A stretch of DNA of 64,000 nucleotides from an uncultured SAR86 cluster bacterium (GCA_902593675.1 CACJJI010000002.1:124001-188000); one strand, 5' to 3'; shown: positions 17,195 through 30,899, counted from the first letter of the stretch. Program-made: numbers and translations. The notes: generated by a model not told the origin, from the letters alone.

Positions 17195-18902
17195 ACACTG
17201 TTAAAAGCTTTAGGAACTGAACATCCTTATCTACAATAAGATTGCCACTAGCAATTTCTGTAATTGGATTTTTAATTCCTGCTAAAACTTGTTTTAAAAC
17301 TTGCTCATCGGTTTGAATATTTAGCGTGCAATCAATTGGCAGAACACCTTTAATTTGAGCAACCTGATTTCTTAAAATCATTGCTTTGGACAACCCAGAC
17401 GAAAATTCAAAACAAGCAGTGATAATTTCATTTGGATCAACCTTATCTGGATTAAGATTAACCCTCAATACATCAAAAAACATATCCATTGGAATTTGAT
17501 CAAGCATTGAGGCTTCGGGTGGAATAATATTATCTGGCTCCTTATCTCCTATAAGTCTTTGAGCTTCACTTAAAAAATAATTCCTTTTATTCGGATTGGA
17601 GGCCATGGTTCCAAGATAAAAAGCAGCTTCAGCCCGATATCTGGCAACTTCTGAGGCACGATAATCCATTGCTAGCAATAGATCTGATAACTCCAATGCC
17701 CATTGCATTTCCTCATTGGTAATAGCCTTTTCAAGTTCAGCAAATAAAGCATCAGGACCGCCAACCATATTAGAAACAAATTTTGCTCTTTTGAAAGTTG
17801 GAATGGGATCAAGTTCTGAAATATTTCCAGAGAACCAGCCCAGATAACCATTAAATATGCTTTTAACCGACCAGCGCACTGTGCCATAAAACTCTTGCAA
17901 GTATGGAGAAGCAGCAACTGCTGCAGGTAATTCTATATTTTCAATAATTTCTTCTGGATGCATACCCTGGTTCATCAACCTAATTGTTTGATCATGGATA
18001 AATTGAATTCCGTCTCGATAAATCATTAATGTCTCAATGGCGAAATCGCCTGAAAAGGGTAATGTGTGACTTGGAAAAATATTCTTTGGCTCAAGAGCTA
18101 TCATCCTATCAAGACTATTTACCCATGCATTAACATCTCTATGCGAGGTTCCTCTAATGGTATAGAGGTTTGGAAATGTTTTATAAATATTATCTCCTGG
18201 AAATAAAGCTTGATATTCTGGCAACCAAACAAAAATTTGGTCATCGGTTTCTCCTGGCGCATGAAAAAATTCAAATGCAATGCCAGCAATATTGATTTTC
18301 AATTCATTATCAAAAGTTACATTTGGCTTAATGTACCCTGGGGCACTCCTGCCTACACTTAAATAAGGACCAATACCAACATTGACGACATCCTCCTCAG
18401 GAAGAGCAGTGCCAAACATTTTGGAGGAGCGTGATGAAATAATAGGGTTAAGGATTCCGAAAATTTTTTCAACAGATTTTGCAGTTGATTCGTGAGCTAT
18501 GACTAAGGGAGCCTCATCCTGTTGATCAAGAAAATATTTTGCTCCTAAAGTATGGTCTCCGTGATTGTGGGTATAAACAATTGCTGCTATGGGATTAGCG
18601 TTAATTGCATTAAACTCTTTGAAAACTTTTTCGGCCTGAAAAACACTATCTGTAGCATCAATAATGATATTAAACCCATCGCCCTCAATTAAATAAGAGT
18701 TTGCAATTCCATAGCCAACCGCAGCATGAATACCATTCTCATAGGAATAAACTTTTTGAGTAAATTCTTTTGAATGCTCAAAGAGCTTTTCTACCTCTGT
18801 GGTTTTTTCAATCAAAGGCATTGATACTGGATCAGTTTTAGAGCAACCCAATAAAAGAATGCTTATAATAAATAGTTGTAGGAAAGTGCTAATTTTTTTC
18901 AT
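17184..18902 (-). CDS. Alkylsulfatase-like metallo-beta-lactamase lipoprotein
   Basis: A 572-residue protein with a lipoprotein signal (FIISILLLGC, Cys20). The metallo-beta-lactamase domain has THNHGDHTLGA (zinc ligands), HAPGETDDQ, and LFPGDNIY. A helical dimerisation domain and a C-terminal SCP2-like domain follow. This layout is that of SdsA/Pseudomonas linear alkylsulfatases, which hydrolyse alkyl sulfate esters with inversion. A related phosphatase or lactonase role cannot be excluded. Being a lipoprotein is unusual against the soluble periplasmic SdsA1. It is 13 bases from the divergent mnmC start. Confidence 0.78.
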   Translation of the reverse strand: MKKISTFLQLFIISILLLGCSKTDPVSMPLIEKTTEVEKLFEHSKEFTQKVYSYENGIHAAVGYGIANSYLIEGDGFNIIIDATDSVFQAEKVFKEFNAINANPIAAIVYTHNHGDHTLGAKYFLDQQDEAPLVIAHESTAKSVEKIFGILNPIISSRSSKMFGTALPEEDVVNVGIGPYLSVGRSAPGYIKPNVTFDNELKINIAGIAFEFFHAPGETDDQIFVWLPEYQALFPGDNIYKTFPNLYTIRGTSHRDVNAWVNSLDRMIALEPKNIFPSHTLPFSGDFAIETLMIYRDGIQFIHDQTIRLMNQGMHPEEIIENIELPAAVAASPYLQEFYGTVRWSVKSIFNGYLGWFSGNISELDPIPTFKRAKFVSNMVGGPDALFAELEKAITNEEMQWALELSDLLLAMDYRASEVARYRAEAAFYLGTMASNPNKRNYFLSEAQRLIGDKEPDNIIPPEASMLDQIPMDMFFDVLRVNLNPDKVDPNEIITACFEFSSGLSKAMILRNQVAQIKGVLPIDCTLNIQTDEQVLKQVLAGIKNPITEIASGNLIVDKDVQFLKLLTVFRP

Positions 18903-18915
18903 AAGCTCCTGTTAA

Positions 18916-20739
18916 ATGTCAATTCATCATAGCTGTTTTAAAAATCCATTTGAAGAGAAGCACCAAGAAGTTGTTTGGAAAGATAGCCTTCCCTACTCCA
19001 GCGCATATCAAGATAGATTTTTTCAGGATGATGCAATCTCAGAAATTACAAATATCTTTATTGAGCCCAATCAACTGCTTGAAAGAATTAAACATGGCTC
19101 CAGGGTCCATATCGGCGAACTTGGATTTGGATTTGGAATAAATTTTTTAGTCACGGCAAAATTTTGGCTTGAAAATAATAAAAACTCTGATTCTCTTAAT
19201 CTTGAATATCTTGCAATTGATGAGGCGCTACCAACCAAAGCGCAGATACTAAAGATCATTAATAATTTCCCTGAACTGAAAGAGGTAAGCAATATTTTTT
19301 TAAATAGTTATGATCCTTCCCATAACGATTCGCAAAGAATCTACTTCCCCTCTCTTAAAATTCGACTAACGCTTATTCAAAATGATGTTGAATCAGGGCT
19401 AAAGAATCTTCTAGGGCTAGCAAACAATCAAATTGATGCCTGGTATCTTGACGGATTTGATCCCAGCAAAAATAAATCGATGTGGAGCAATTCTATTTTT
19501 CAATATATAAAATTTTTATCTGCAAACAATGCGACTTTTGGAACTTTTACTTCAGCAGGTTTTGTTAAAAGAGGGTTAAAAAAATTTGGTTTTGAAGTTA
19601 ATAAGGTCAAAGGCTTTGGAAGAAAGCGTCATAAGCTCACTGGAATAAGATCTCCAAATCCTACAGTAAATATCGAACGAAATAAAAAGAAAAAAATAGG
19701 TATTATCGGAAGCGGTATTGCAGCCAGTTCTGCAGCTTATGCAGCTGTTCAAAATGGAGCTGATGTAGAAATATTCGAGCTTTCAGATGATATTGCAGCT
19801 GGTGCATCAGGCAATCCAATTGCTGCAATGTATCCAAGATTTTCAGCAAATGATTCGCCCTATTCATTTTTAACTGCTCAAAGTTATTTTTTTGCTGAAA
19901 AAATATACTCTCAACTGCCCAATGCTTATAAAAAAACAGGTCTTTTATTCTCCCATTCAAATGATTATCAAAAGCAATGGATAACAGACATGAAGAATTT
20001 AAATCGAGAAGATCTCTTTGAAACTATAGATAAGCAAAAAATGAAGAAATTGTATGGATTTGAGTCCCATGGATTATTAGTTAAAAAAGGTGGTTATTTA
20101 TTTCCAAAATTAATTTGCCAAGAATTGACTAGCCATCCAAATATAAAAATTTCTTATAATTATTGTTTTAATAGCTGGTTTAAAAATAAGTCTAAAATAG
20201 ACATTCATTTTTCAAATCAAGAAAAAAAATCTGGCTTTGATGATTTAATTATTGCTAATGGCTCAAGTTTGGAGAGATACGTATCAGGCCTGAAAATTTC
20301 AAAAGGTCAGTTGGTTGGCTTGAAGGGTGACCAGCAAATTGATTTAGATCTTCCGATCAATTCCGCCGGTTATATCCTACCTAAGTTAGATGGGATCACT
20401 TGGATTGGCTCTACACATGAAAGAGAATTTGAAAATATTGAAATTTGTTATGAAACTGGACGTGAACTGATCAAGAGAACAAACAAAAACTTTAATGTTT
20501 CTTTGCAAGGTTCAGATGACATGCAGATGACAGCTAATTTTAGAGTGAGTAGCAAGGATAGGTTGCCTCTAGCAGGGAAAATTGAAAAAAATATTTATGC
20601 TATTGGCGGCCTTGGTTCAAGAGGCTTTAGTTTGGGGCCTATACTGGGAGAACATGTCGCATCTCTAATTAATAACTCTCCAAGCCCAATATCCTCTGGG
20701 ATAGCCTTGGCTATTGAGCCACTTAGATTTAAAGATTAA
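18916..20739 (+). CDS. mnmC: Bifunctional tRNA wobble-uridine enzyme MnmC
   Basis: A 607-residue fusion. Residues 1 to about 245 form the MnmD methyltransferase (GELGFGFGINFL as SAM motif I; DAWYLDGFDPSKN motif IV). Residues from about 260 form the FAD-dependent oxidoreductase (GIIGSGIAASSAAYAA; end motif GGLGSRGFSLGP). It demodifies cmnm5s2U34 to nm5s2U and then methylates it to mnm5s2U in tRNAs that read split codon boxes. Length is slightly below E. coli MnmC (668). The last bases overlap the convergent DUF4136-type lipoprotein gene. Confidence 0.93.
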   Translation: MSIHHSCFKNPFEEKHQEVVWKDSLPYSSAYQDRFFQDDAISEITNIFIEPNQLLERIKHGSRVHIGELGFGFGINFLVTAKFWLENNKNSDSLNLEYLAIDEALPTKAQILKIINNFPELKEVSNIFLNSYDPSHNDSQRIYFPSLKIRLTLIQNDVESGLKNLLGLANNQIDAWYLDGFDPSKNKSMWSNSIFQYIKFLSANNATFGTFTSAGFVKRGLKKFGFEVNKVKGFGRKRHKLTGIRSPNPTVNIERNKKKKIGIIGSGIAASSAAYAAVQNGADVEIFELSDDIAAGASGNPIAAMYPRFSANDSPYSFLTAQSYFFAEKIYSQLPNAYKKTGLLFSHSNDYQKQWITDMKNLNREDLFETIDKQKMKKLYGFESHGLLVKKGGYLFPKLICQELTSHPNIKISYNYCFNSWFKNKSKIDIHFSNQEKKSGFDDLIIANGSSLERYVSGLKISKGQLVGLKGDQQIDLDLPINSAGYILPKLDGITWIGSTHEREFENIEICYETGRELIKRTNKNFNVSLQGSDDMQMTANFRVSSKDRLPLAGKIEKNIYAIGGLGSRGFSLGPILGEHVASLINNSPSPISSGIALAIEPLRFKD

Positions 20740-21244
20740 CTAATAGATTTTCTACCAACATTTCTGCAGAAGGTATATCGGTTGGAGCATAGCTTGAGCC
20801 TTTTCGCCATTTGGTAAGCCCAGTCCAAAGAGTTTTATCTGACTGCTCATTCCTTACAGATATTCTTAGAAAAAATTCTGGAACAGAATTAATTCTATCT
20901 GGTTCATAAAGATAACTTCTATACATTGGATAGCCATAAAAACGGAAATCATCGTATTTAATTTTTTCCTTTGTTGTGACACTAACATCTATTGAAATTA
21001 CAGCATCTTCAGAAAATTGATGCCCTACGCCTTCGAGATAATCTTTTGCTGCATCTCCAAGATTTTCAATTAAAATTGGATCCATCTCAACAGGCAACAA
21101 GTCTTTATTCAATTGAATTTTAAAACTTGTTTCTTCTTCCAATTGAAAATTATCTCGACTGTTTAGCTCCGTAAATGGTGAAGACGTGCAGGCTGCGAAA
21201 ATGCTTATAACAGAAAAAATTAAAAAGTTTCTTTTAAGTGTCAT
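20729..21244 (-). CDS. DUF4136-like lipoprotein
   Basis: A 171-residue protein. The start at 21244 gives a signal peptide ending in FAAC-T (lipobox SIFAAC). The mature part resembles DUF4136 proteins: residues 'F..Y.Y..' replaced here by DDFRFYGYPMYRSYLY, followed by a strand with FLRISVRN and a WTGLTKW motif. It should sit in the outer or inner membrane facing the periplasm. No known function. It overlaps mnmC by 11 bases. Confidence 0.65.
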   Translation of the reverse strand: MTLKRNFLIFSVISIFAACTSSPFTELNSRDNFQLEEETSFKIQLNKDLLPVEMDPILIENLGDAAKDYLEGVGHQFSEDAVISIDVSVTTKEKIKYDDFRFYGYPMYRSYLYEPDRINSVPEFFLRISVRNEQSDKTLWTGLTKWRKGSSYAPTDIPSAEMLVENLLVNL

Positions 21245-21304
21245 AGGTAATAGTAATCTCTCAATAATATGACTAATATAATGCATTTATTTAATTTATA
21301 AAGC

Positions 21305-24145
21305 ATGTTTGAATTAAAAGAATCGAAAAAAATTGAATTATTGGATGTAAATGCGCAAATTTATAAGCATTCAAAATTTAACACACAACATATTCATCTA
21401 GATGCGGATAATGATGAAAAAGTTTTTATGGTTGCCTTTCGAACTATCCCTGAGGATTCTACAGGTGTAGCTCACATCTTAGAGCACACATCTTTATGCG
21501 GTTCGAAGAAATACCCAGTTCGGGATCCGTTTTTTATGATGATCAGACGATCCCTTAATTCATTTATGAATGCATTTACATCAAGTGACTGGACTGCCTA
21601 TCCCTTTGCAACTCAAAATAGTAAAGACTTTAATAATTTATTAGATGTTTATGTTGACTCGGCTTTCTTTCCAAGATTAGATCCACTTGATTTTTCCCAA
21701 GAAGGTCATCGACTGGAAATGAATGATGATAATAAATTAGAAATCAAAGGGGTTGTGTTTAATGAAATGAAGGGAGCGATGAGCTCTCCAACAGATCAAC
21801 TATGGCATGGAATGTGTAAATATCTTTTCGAAGAAACCACATATCATCACAATAGTGGTGGGGATCCTGAAAAAATTATTGATTTAACGCATGCAGATTT
21901 AGTTGCCTTCCATCAAAAACACTACCATCCTAGCAATGCAACCTTTTTTACATTTGGTAATGTTGCTATAGATGAGGTTCATAATCATCTAGAGGAAAAT
22001 GTTTTTCAAAAATTTACGCCTGCCTCTGAGCAACTAATAATCAAGCCAGCAAAAATATTTACAAGTCCAGTTCAAGCAAGCGGCACCTATCAACCACTTC
22101 CAGGCGATGAATCAAATCATCATGTGGTTATTAGCTGGCTGCTTGGCGATAGTCATGATCCGCTGAATTTATTAGAAAAATATTTTTTATCGAATATTTT
22201 ACTTGATAATTCTGCGTCTCCTCTTAGAAAAGCTTTGGAACTTTCAAAATTAGGAAAATCTCCCTCTCCATTCTTAGGGATTGAGCCAAGCAATAAAGAA
22301 ATTGTATTTATGGCTGGTCTAGAGGGAGTTGGGCAAAATAGAGCTGGCGATGTTGAAGCATTAATTTTAAGAACTCTTGAGAAACTTGTCATAGATGGTG
22401 TCCCCGAGGATTTAATCAATTCCTCTCTTCATCAGTTAGAGATTGGTCAAAGAGAAGTGTCAGGTGGAGGAATGCCTTATGGGCTGCAATTAATGCTTGG
22501 ATGTATGAATGCATGTATACATCATGATGATCCTATTTCAATGTTGGATTTAGATGAAAACTTTTCAAAACTCAAAACCTTAATATCTAAAAAAGGTTAC
22601 TTAGAAGAATTAATATCAACCAATTTAATAAAAAATCAACATAGGTTGAACTATGAATTGAAGCCAGATCCTAAATTTAATGAGAACTTAGAAAATTTCT
22701 TCTCATCAACACTCCGAAGTAAAGAGGAAGCTTTAACTGATAGAGATGTTGGAGAACTCAATGATCTTGCCAAAGCATTGAAAGATCGTCAGGAGGCTGT
22801 TGATAATGTTGAAATCTTGCCAAAAGTTACCAAGCAGGATATACCTTTAAAGCGTGAGTATACCCATGTCTCCTTTCTAAAAAATAATAGATCGGTCTAC
22901 GAGGTTGGAACAAATGGTCTAATGTATTCTGATTTTTTATTCCCGTGCAAAAACCTTTCATCTCAAGAGTTATTATTCTCTTCTTTATACACCTTTATTC
23001 TCACTGAAGTGGGTCTAAAGGAAAGTTCCTATGAAGAAATTCAAGCTCTTCAATCAAGCATCACCGGCGGCATGAATGCTTCCTTTAAGCTACATACAGA
23101 TGGCCAGGACTCGCCAGGAAAACTTTTCCTTTGTATTTCTTCAAAATCTCTAGAAGAAAATTTCGATGCAATGGAAAAACTCATATTAAGAACTATAGAA
23201 AATGTTAGGTTTGATGAAGAAAGTAGAATATTAGATTTATTTAATATTTTTATTGCTCGAAATGAGGAATCATTAAATCAAAATGGTCATATTTTAGCCA
23301 TGAATTCAGCTGCTAGCAGCTTAAATGCATTCTCTGCTACAGCATTTCAAATGTCTGGACTGCAAATGCTAAATCATTCCAAAGCAGCTATTTCAAAAAT
23401 TAAAGAAATTGCTGATGCTATTGAGTTAATTGGTATTTTAAAAAGCATCCATTCAAAAGTTTTAAGGGCTCCGTTCAAGATTTTTACAGCATGTTCTCCA
23501 AAAGCTCTTAATGATAAATCTATGGAATTTAATGATATTCAGTATGAAGCTGAACAATCCTTGACCAAACCAATAAATGATCAGATTGGATGGATCACAG
23601 GATCACAAGTATGCTATTGCGCTGAAGCATTTCAAGGCGTGCCAAGAGAACACCCTGATGCGCCTGCCCTTTCTGTTTTAGCAACTGTATTAAGGAATGG
23701 CTTTCTGCATACAGCAATTCGTGAAAAAGGAGGAGCATATGGAGCGGGCGCTACAAATGATACTTCAACCAATACCTTTAAATTCTTTTCATACAGAGAT
23801 CCAAAATGCACAGAAACCTTTGCCGCATTTAAGGATGCTATCGAATGGTCAAAAACATCAATTACTGATCAACATCTTGAAGAGGCAATCTTAGGTGTTG
23901 TTTCATCTATTGATAAGCCACTGTCACCAGTAGGTGAAGCAAAAAATGATTTTAATTTTAATTTAGAGAACATCTCAACCAAAGAACGGCTAGAAATGAG
24001 ACAGCAAGTAATTAATTGCTCAATTGAAGATTTAATAAGAGTAAGTAAAAAATATCTTACTCAGAATTCTAAAAAATCTATTCTTGCTGGTGAGGCTTAC
24101 AGAGAAGAAGCAGCTTTACTGGGCTTAACTCTCAGAGAAGTGTAA
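21305..24145 (+). CDS. M16C zinc metalloprotease (presequence protease-like)
   Basis: A 946-residue peptidase with two homologous halves, each with two M16 domains. The inverted zinc motif HxxEH is at H57-E60-H61 (HILEHTSLCGS), and the distal Glu ligand lies in NEMKGAMSS about 95 residues later. Length and the C-terminal segments (REKGGAYGAGATND) match PreP/Cym1-type M16C enzymes, which degrade short unstructured peptides in a closed chamber. There is no signal peptide, so it is probably cytoplasmic. It is a single-gene unit 60 bases from the divergent lipoprotein. Confidence 0.88.
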   Translation: MFELKESKKIELLDVNAQIYKHSKFNTQHIHLDADNDEKVFMVAFRTIPEDSTGVAHILEHTSLCGSKKYPVRDPFFMMIRRSLNSFMNAFTSSDWTAYPFATQNSKDFNNLLDVYVDSAFFPRLDPLDFSQEGHRLEMNDDNKLEIKGVVFNEMKGAMSSPTDQLWHGMCKYLFEETTYHHNSGGDPEKIIDLTHADLVAFHQKHYHPSNATFFTFGNVAIDEVHNHLEENVFQKFTPASEQLIIKPAKIFTSPVQASGTYQPLPGDESNHHVVISWLLGDSHDPLNLLEKYFLSNILLDNSASPLRKALELSKLGKSPSPFLGIEPSNKEIVFMAGLEGVGQNRAGDVEALILRTLEKLVIDGVPEDLINSSLHQLEIGQREVSGGGMPYGLQLMLGCMNACIHHDDPISMLDLDENFSKLKTLISKKGYLEELISTNLIKNQHRLNYELKPDPKFNENLENFFSSTLRSKEEALTDRDVGELNDLAKALKDRQEAVDNVEILPKVTKQDIPLKREYTHVSFLKNNRSVYEVGTNGLMYSDFLFPCKNLSSQELLFSSLYTFILTEVGLKESSYEEIQALQSSITGGMNASFKLHTDGQDSPGKLFLCISSKSLEENFDAMEKLILRTIENVRFDEESRILDLFNIFIARNEESLNQNGHILAMNSAASSLNAFSATAFQMSGLQMLNHSKAAISKIKEIADAIELIGILKSIHSKVLRAPFKIFTACSPKALNDKSMEFNDIQYEAEQSLTKPINDQIGWITGSQVCYCAEAFQGVPREHPDAPALSVLATVLRNGFLHTAIREKGGAYGAGATNDTSTNTFKFFSYRDPKCTETFAAFKDAIEWSKTSITDQHLEEAILGVVSSIDKPLSPVGEAKNDFNFNLENISTKERLEMRQQVINCSIEDLIRVSKKYLTQNSKKSILAGEAYREEAALLGLTLREV

Positions 24146-24147
24146 TC

Positions 24148-27501
<3,354 letters not shown>

Positions 27502-27502
27502 T

Positions 27503-29701
27503 CTATGAAGCAGCTAATTCGAGCGCTTCTTTTACATCTACGGATACCACACGAGAAACTCCAGCCTCCTGCATGGTGACCCCCATTAAATGATCACTTT
27601 TCTCCATGGAGATTTTATTATGTGTAATAAATATAAATTGAACTCTGTCAGACATCTCCTCAACCATTGCTACAAACCTTGTTGCATTTATATCATCTAA
27701 TGGCGCATCAACCTCATCAAGCATGCAAAATGGTGCTGGGTTTAGTTCAAATAATGCAAACACCAATGAAAGCGCTGTCATTGCTTTCTCTCCACCAGAA
27801 AGCTGAGAGATAGTTGCATTTTTCTTGCCAGGAGGTTGAGCAGCAAGCGTGATTCCTGAATTTAATGAATCTCCATCTATTAATTGCAAAGCAGCTTTGC
27901 CTCCACCAAAAAGCTTTGGAAAGATTTCCTGTATTTTTGAATTTACAGCATTAAAGCTTTCATCAAACTTCATCTTTGACTCAACATCTATTTTTTTAAT
28001 TGCACTTTGGAGCTTATCCAATGCTTCATGGAGGTCTTCTAGCTGAGAATCAAGCTCCTCGATTCGCTTTGATTCCTCAGCAATTTCATCTGGAGCTGCT
28101 AAATTAATTGCACCCAAAGAAATAATAGAAGACTGGATTGATGCAAGAGATGACTCTAAATCTGAAAGTTCCATTGACTCAAAATCTCCAGGATTAAGAT
28201 CAGAGATTGATATCCCAGCTTTTTTTAATGTCTGTGACGCATTATCTAGATTTACCTCAAATGTTCTTAAGTCAAGCTTTAAATTATTAAGCTTTTCTTC
28301 TAAGGAGCGCAGATCTAAGGAAGCGATAGATTTTTTATTTTCTGCATCTTGAATAGATGCGTCTACAACAGATTGTTTTTGACGAATTAAATTTAACTCT
28401 AATTCTGCAGAAGAACTTTTTTCAACAAGCAGAGCTAAATCAGCCTCTACTTTAAATTTATTTTCTGTTGCTTGATCAAGTTGTTCAGAAATTTCATTCT
28501 GCCTATGTAAATATTCATTAGTTATATTTTTAGATTGAGCTGAAGTAATTTTAAGAATGCTTGTAAGTAAATCTTTAAGCTCAGATGCTTTGTTGCGAAG
28601 ACCATCAGCGCTGGGACCAAAATCTTTTAGACCCTCTGAAATAGCATCTAGCAGCTTCATTGCTTTTTCTTTTGGGCTTAGATTTTCTATACTAGATTCA
28701 TTATCTAACGCTTCGGCATATCGATCTTTTGCTCTAGTTAAGCCCTCTTCATGCCCAAGAATGGCCTTGTTGATGTTTTGAAGATTTGTTTCATGCCGAG
28801 CTATTTCTGAGCCAATGGTATAAAAATTCTTTTGTGCGATCTCAAAAGCAGATAGCACAGATGCATGCTCCGTCTTGATTTGATCAATAGATGCTTGATG
28901 CGTATTCACTTCTGCAGATTTCACAGTAACCTGATTGCTAAGTTGAGATATCTTTGAACTTAAAGAATCTTTTTTGGCTTTAGCACTTAATGTATTCAAA
29001 ATTGAAATATTTAATTTAAGCTCTTTTTCCTCAATCTGGAGTTTTTTATACTTTTCTGCAGCCTTGGCTTGGTTTTCCAGTCTATTAATTAATCTTTGAA
29101 TTTCATCTCTGATGTCTTTTACTCTAGAGAGGTTTTCTTTAGTTTTTTTAATTCTTTGCTCTGTTTCTTTTCTCCGTTCTTTATATTTAGAAATTCCAGC
29201 CGCCTCTTCTATAAAGACTCTCATCTCCTCTGGTTTGGCGCTAACTATTTTTGAGACCATGCCTTGCTCAATAATGGCGTAGCTTCTAGGTCCAAGACCT
29301 GTGCCTAGAAAAATATCTTGGACGTCTTTTCGCCTGCATCTAGTATTATTTATAGAATAGTGAGATTGGCCGTCCCTTGTCATCATTCTCTTGATTGAAA
29401 TTTCATTGTATTTAGAATATTCGCCTCCTAGCTTGCCCAATGAATTATCAAACAAAAGTTCAATACTGCATTGACCAGATGGCTTTCTTAAATCTGAACC
29501 ATTAAAGATAACATCTGACATGGATTCGCCGCGTAAGTTTTTTGCAGATAACTCTCCGAGAACCCATCGAACAGCATCGATAACATTGGATTTACCACAC
29601 CCATTGGGCCCAACTACAGCAACCATATTTGTAGGGAAAGATATCCTCGTGGGATCCACGAAACTCTTGAATCCAGCCAGTTTGATGTGTTTAAGCTGCA
29701 T
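27503..29701 (-). CDS. smc: Short SMC chromosome-condensation ATPase without a hinge domain
   Basis: A 732-residue protein in one uninterrupted frame. Walker A is GPNGCGKSN (31-39), the ABC signature LSGGEKA is at 634-640, Walker B is FCMLDEVDAPLDD (658-670), and FITHNK is the switch region. The head and proximal arms align closely with Pseudomonas SMC (about 1160 residues). After the coiled coil at 175-330 the chain passes through a short non-coil stretch (about 335-375) straight into the returning coil. The globular hinge, and most of the arm length, are not there. It is 26 bases from ccmI and 1 base from zipA. Confidence 0.9.
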   Translation of the reverse strand: MQLKHIKLAGFKSFVDPTRISFPTNMVAVVGPNGCGKSNVIDAVRWVLGELSAKNLRGESMSDVIFNGSDLRKPSGQCSIELLFDNSLGKLGGEYSKYNEISIKRMMTRDGQSHYSINNTRCRRKDVQDIFLGTGLGPRSYAIIEQGMVSKIVSAKPEEMRVFIEEAAGISKYKERRKETEQRIKKTKENLSRVKDIRDEIQRLINRLENQAKAAEKYKKLQIEEKELKLNISILNTLSAKAKKDSLSSKISQLSNQVTVKSAEVNTHQASIDQIKTEHASVLSAFEIAQKNFYTIGSEIARHETNLQNINKAILGHEEGLTRAKDRYAEALDNESSIENLSPKEKAMKLLDAISEGLKDFGPSADGLRNKASELKDLLTSILKITSAQSKNITNEYLHRQNEISEQLDQATENKFKVEADLALLVEKSSSAELELNLIRQKQSVVDASIQDAENKKSIASLDLRSLEEKLNNLKLDLRTFEVNLDNASQTLKKAGISISDLNPGDFESMELSDLESSLASIQSSIISLGAINLAAPDEIAEESKRIEELDSQLEDLHEALDKLQSAIKKIDVESKMKFDESFNAVNSKIQEIFPKLFGGGKAALQLIDGDSLNSGITLAAQPPGKKNATISQLSGGEKAMTALSLVFALFELNPAPFCMLDEVDAPLDDINATRFVAMVEEMSDRVQFIFITHNKISMEKSDHLMGVTMQEAGVSRVVSVDVKEALELAAS

Positions 29702-29727
29702 TAAATTTATCCTTCACTCATTTTAAA

Positions 29728-30516
29728 CTATTGTTCCTTTTTTAACCATTCGTTATTATAAAAAAATAGCTCCTCTTGGTTGCTTTTTGAGTACTTTAAA
29801 TCTAGGGTTTTAAAAGCGCTAAAAACTATATTCTTGCAATTGGCTTGAGCCTCAATCTTAATGATTTCTTGCTGTAAAAAAGCCGAGGTAATATCAAACC
29901 CTCTTACCAAAGAGTGAGATTTATCTAATTTAAAAGGTTTATCAATTTCAGGGGAAGTAATTTCCCTAGAAGCAATATTTACTGAAGGTCCATTAGGAAT
30001 GGAAACAAAGAAACTCAATGATTCCAAGTTACAAGTAGGTGGATTTTCAATGTTCAGTAGAAGATTTGAGCTTGCTAGATCTGGATACTTTAAGTCTCGC
30101 AAATCAGCTAAGAGATTAAAGATAGGCACTTGGAAATTCTCTGATGTAAATTGTGAGCTTAGAGTTTTAAGAATGCTCTCTGCAGAGTTAAATGATCTTA
30201 ATTCTAAAGCCTTGTAAAAAACCTCAACTCCAAGCATAAAAGAATCTTCTTCTAATGACTGATTTTGTAAATATTTTTTAATTAGAAGATCATCAAATTC
30301 TTTATTATCTGAGATAGTTCTGTAAATTGATTCTGATTGCGTTACTTGCAACCATGAGCCTAATAAAGGGTTAGGTGAAATGAAATTAATAAAAAATCCA
30401 CCAAAAATAAAAAAAGTAAACAAAAATATTAAAGACTTCTGGCTTGATAGCGGTTGAAGTAAATAGGAGATTACAGGCAAAAGCAAAATAGATAAAATGA
30501 CTATGATTATTAGCAT
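29728..30516 (-). CDS. ccmI: Cytochrome c maturation protein CcmI-like
   Basis: A 262-residue protein, starting at 30516 so that its ATG overlaps the ccmH stop (TGATG). It has two N-terminal transmembrane helices (1-20 and 27-45), a linker, and a periplasmic helical part with possible tetratrico-like repeats. This is the layout of CcmI, which presents apocytochrome to the heme ligation complex. Sequence identity to known CcmI is weak to my eye, so the name rests mainly on its place directly after ccmH. It separates the ccm genes from smc. Confidence 0.6.
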   Translation of the reverse strand: MLIIIVILSILLLPVISYLLQPLSSQKSLIFLFTFFIFGGFFINFISPNPLLGSWLQVTQSESIYRTISDNKEFDDLLIKKYLQNQSLEEDSFMLGVEVFYKALELRSFNSAESILKTLSSQFTSENFQVPIFNLLADLRDLKYPDLASSNLLLNIENPPTCNLESLSFFVSIPNGPSVNIASREITSPEIDKPFKLDKSHSLVRGFDITSAFLQQEIIKIEAQANCKNIVFSAFKTLDLKYSKSNQEELFFYNNEWLKKEQ

Positions 30517-30899
30517 CAAATTCTGCGCTTTACAAAAAAGATTACTAACACTAAAGCAAGAAAAATAAATGGTCCGAACCATAGAAAATAATTAGAGCCT
30601 TGAAGTGGAGGTCTGTAGTCTGAAAAATCACCAAATCTTTCTGACACATAGTGCTTAATTTCTTCATCAGTTGAGCCATCAAGAACTAACTGATAAACCT
30701 TTTTCTTTAAGTCTCGTGAAATGGGTGCATCAGAACTAGCGATGCTTCCGCTAGTACATTTTGGGCATCTTATCTCTGATATTAATTCGTAAAATCTTTT
30801 TTCCTGAAGCGAATCCTCGAACTCATATACCATCTGATTAAATACAGAGGTGGATAAGGAAAAGCAATAAATAACTACAAGGAGTTTCTTGACATTCAT
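30516..30899 (-). CDS. ccmH: Cytochrome c maturation protein CcmH
   Basis: A 127-residue periplasmic membrane-anchored thiol oxidoreductase. The start at 30899 (overlapping the ccmG stop as ATGA) gives a signal helix MNVKKLLVVIYCF. The active-site RCPKC is followed by SIASSDAP and the VYQLV helix, as in E. coli CcmH; then FGDFSDYRPPL and a transmembrane C-terminus. It reduces the CxxCH cysteines of apocytochrome before heme attachment. Overlaps ccmI by 1 base. Confidence 0.9.
   Translation of the reverse strand: MNVKKLLVVIYCFSLSTSVFNQMVYEFEDSLQEKRFYELISEIRCPKCTSGSIASSDAPISRDLKKKVYQLVLDGSTDEEIKHYVSERFGDFSDYRPPLQGSNYFLWFGPFIFLALVLVIFFVKRRI

Noticed and set aside
27503-29701. SMC as a frameshifted fragment
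   Set aside because: Both head halves are in one frame with intact motifs, and neighbours are normally spaced.
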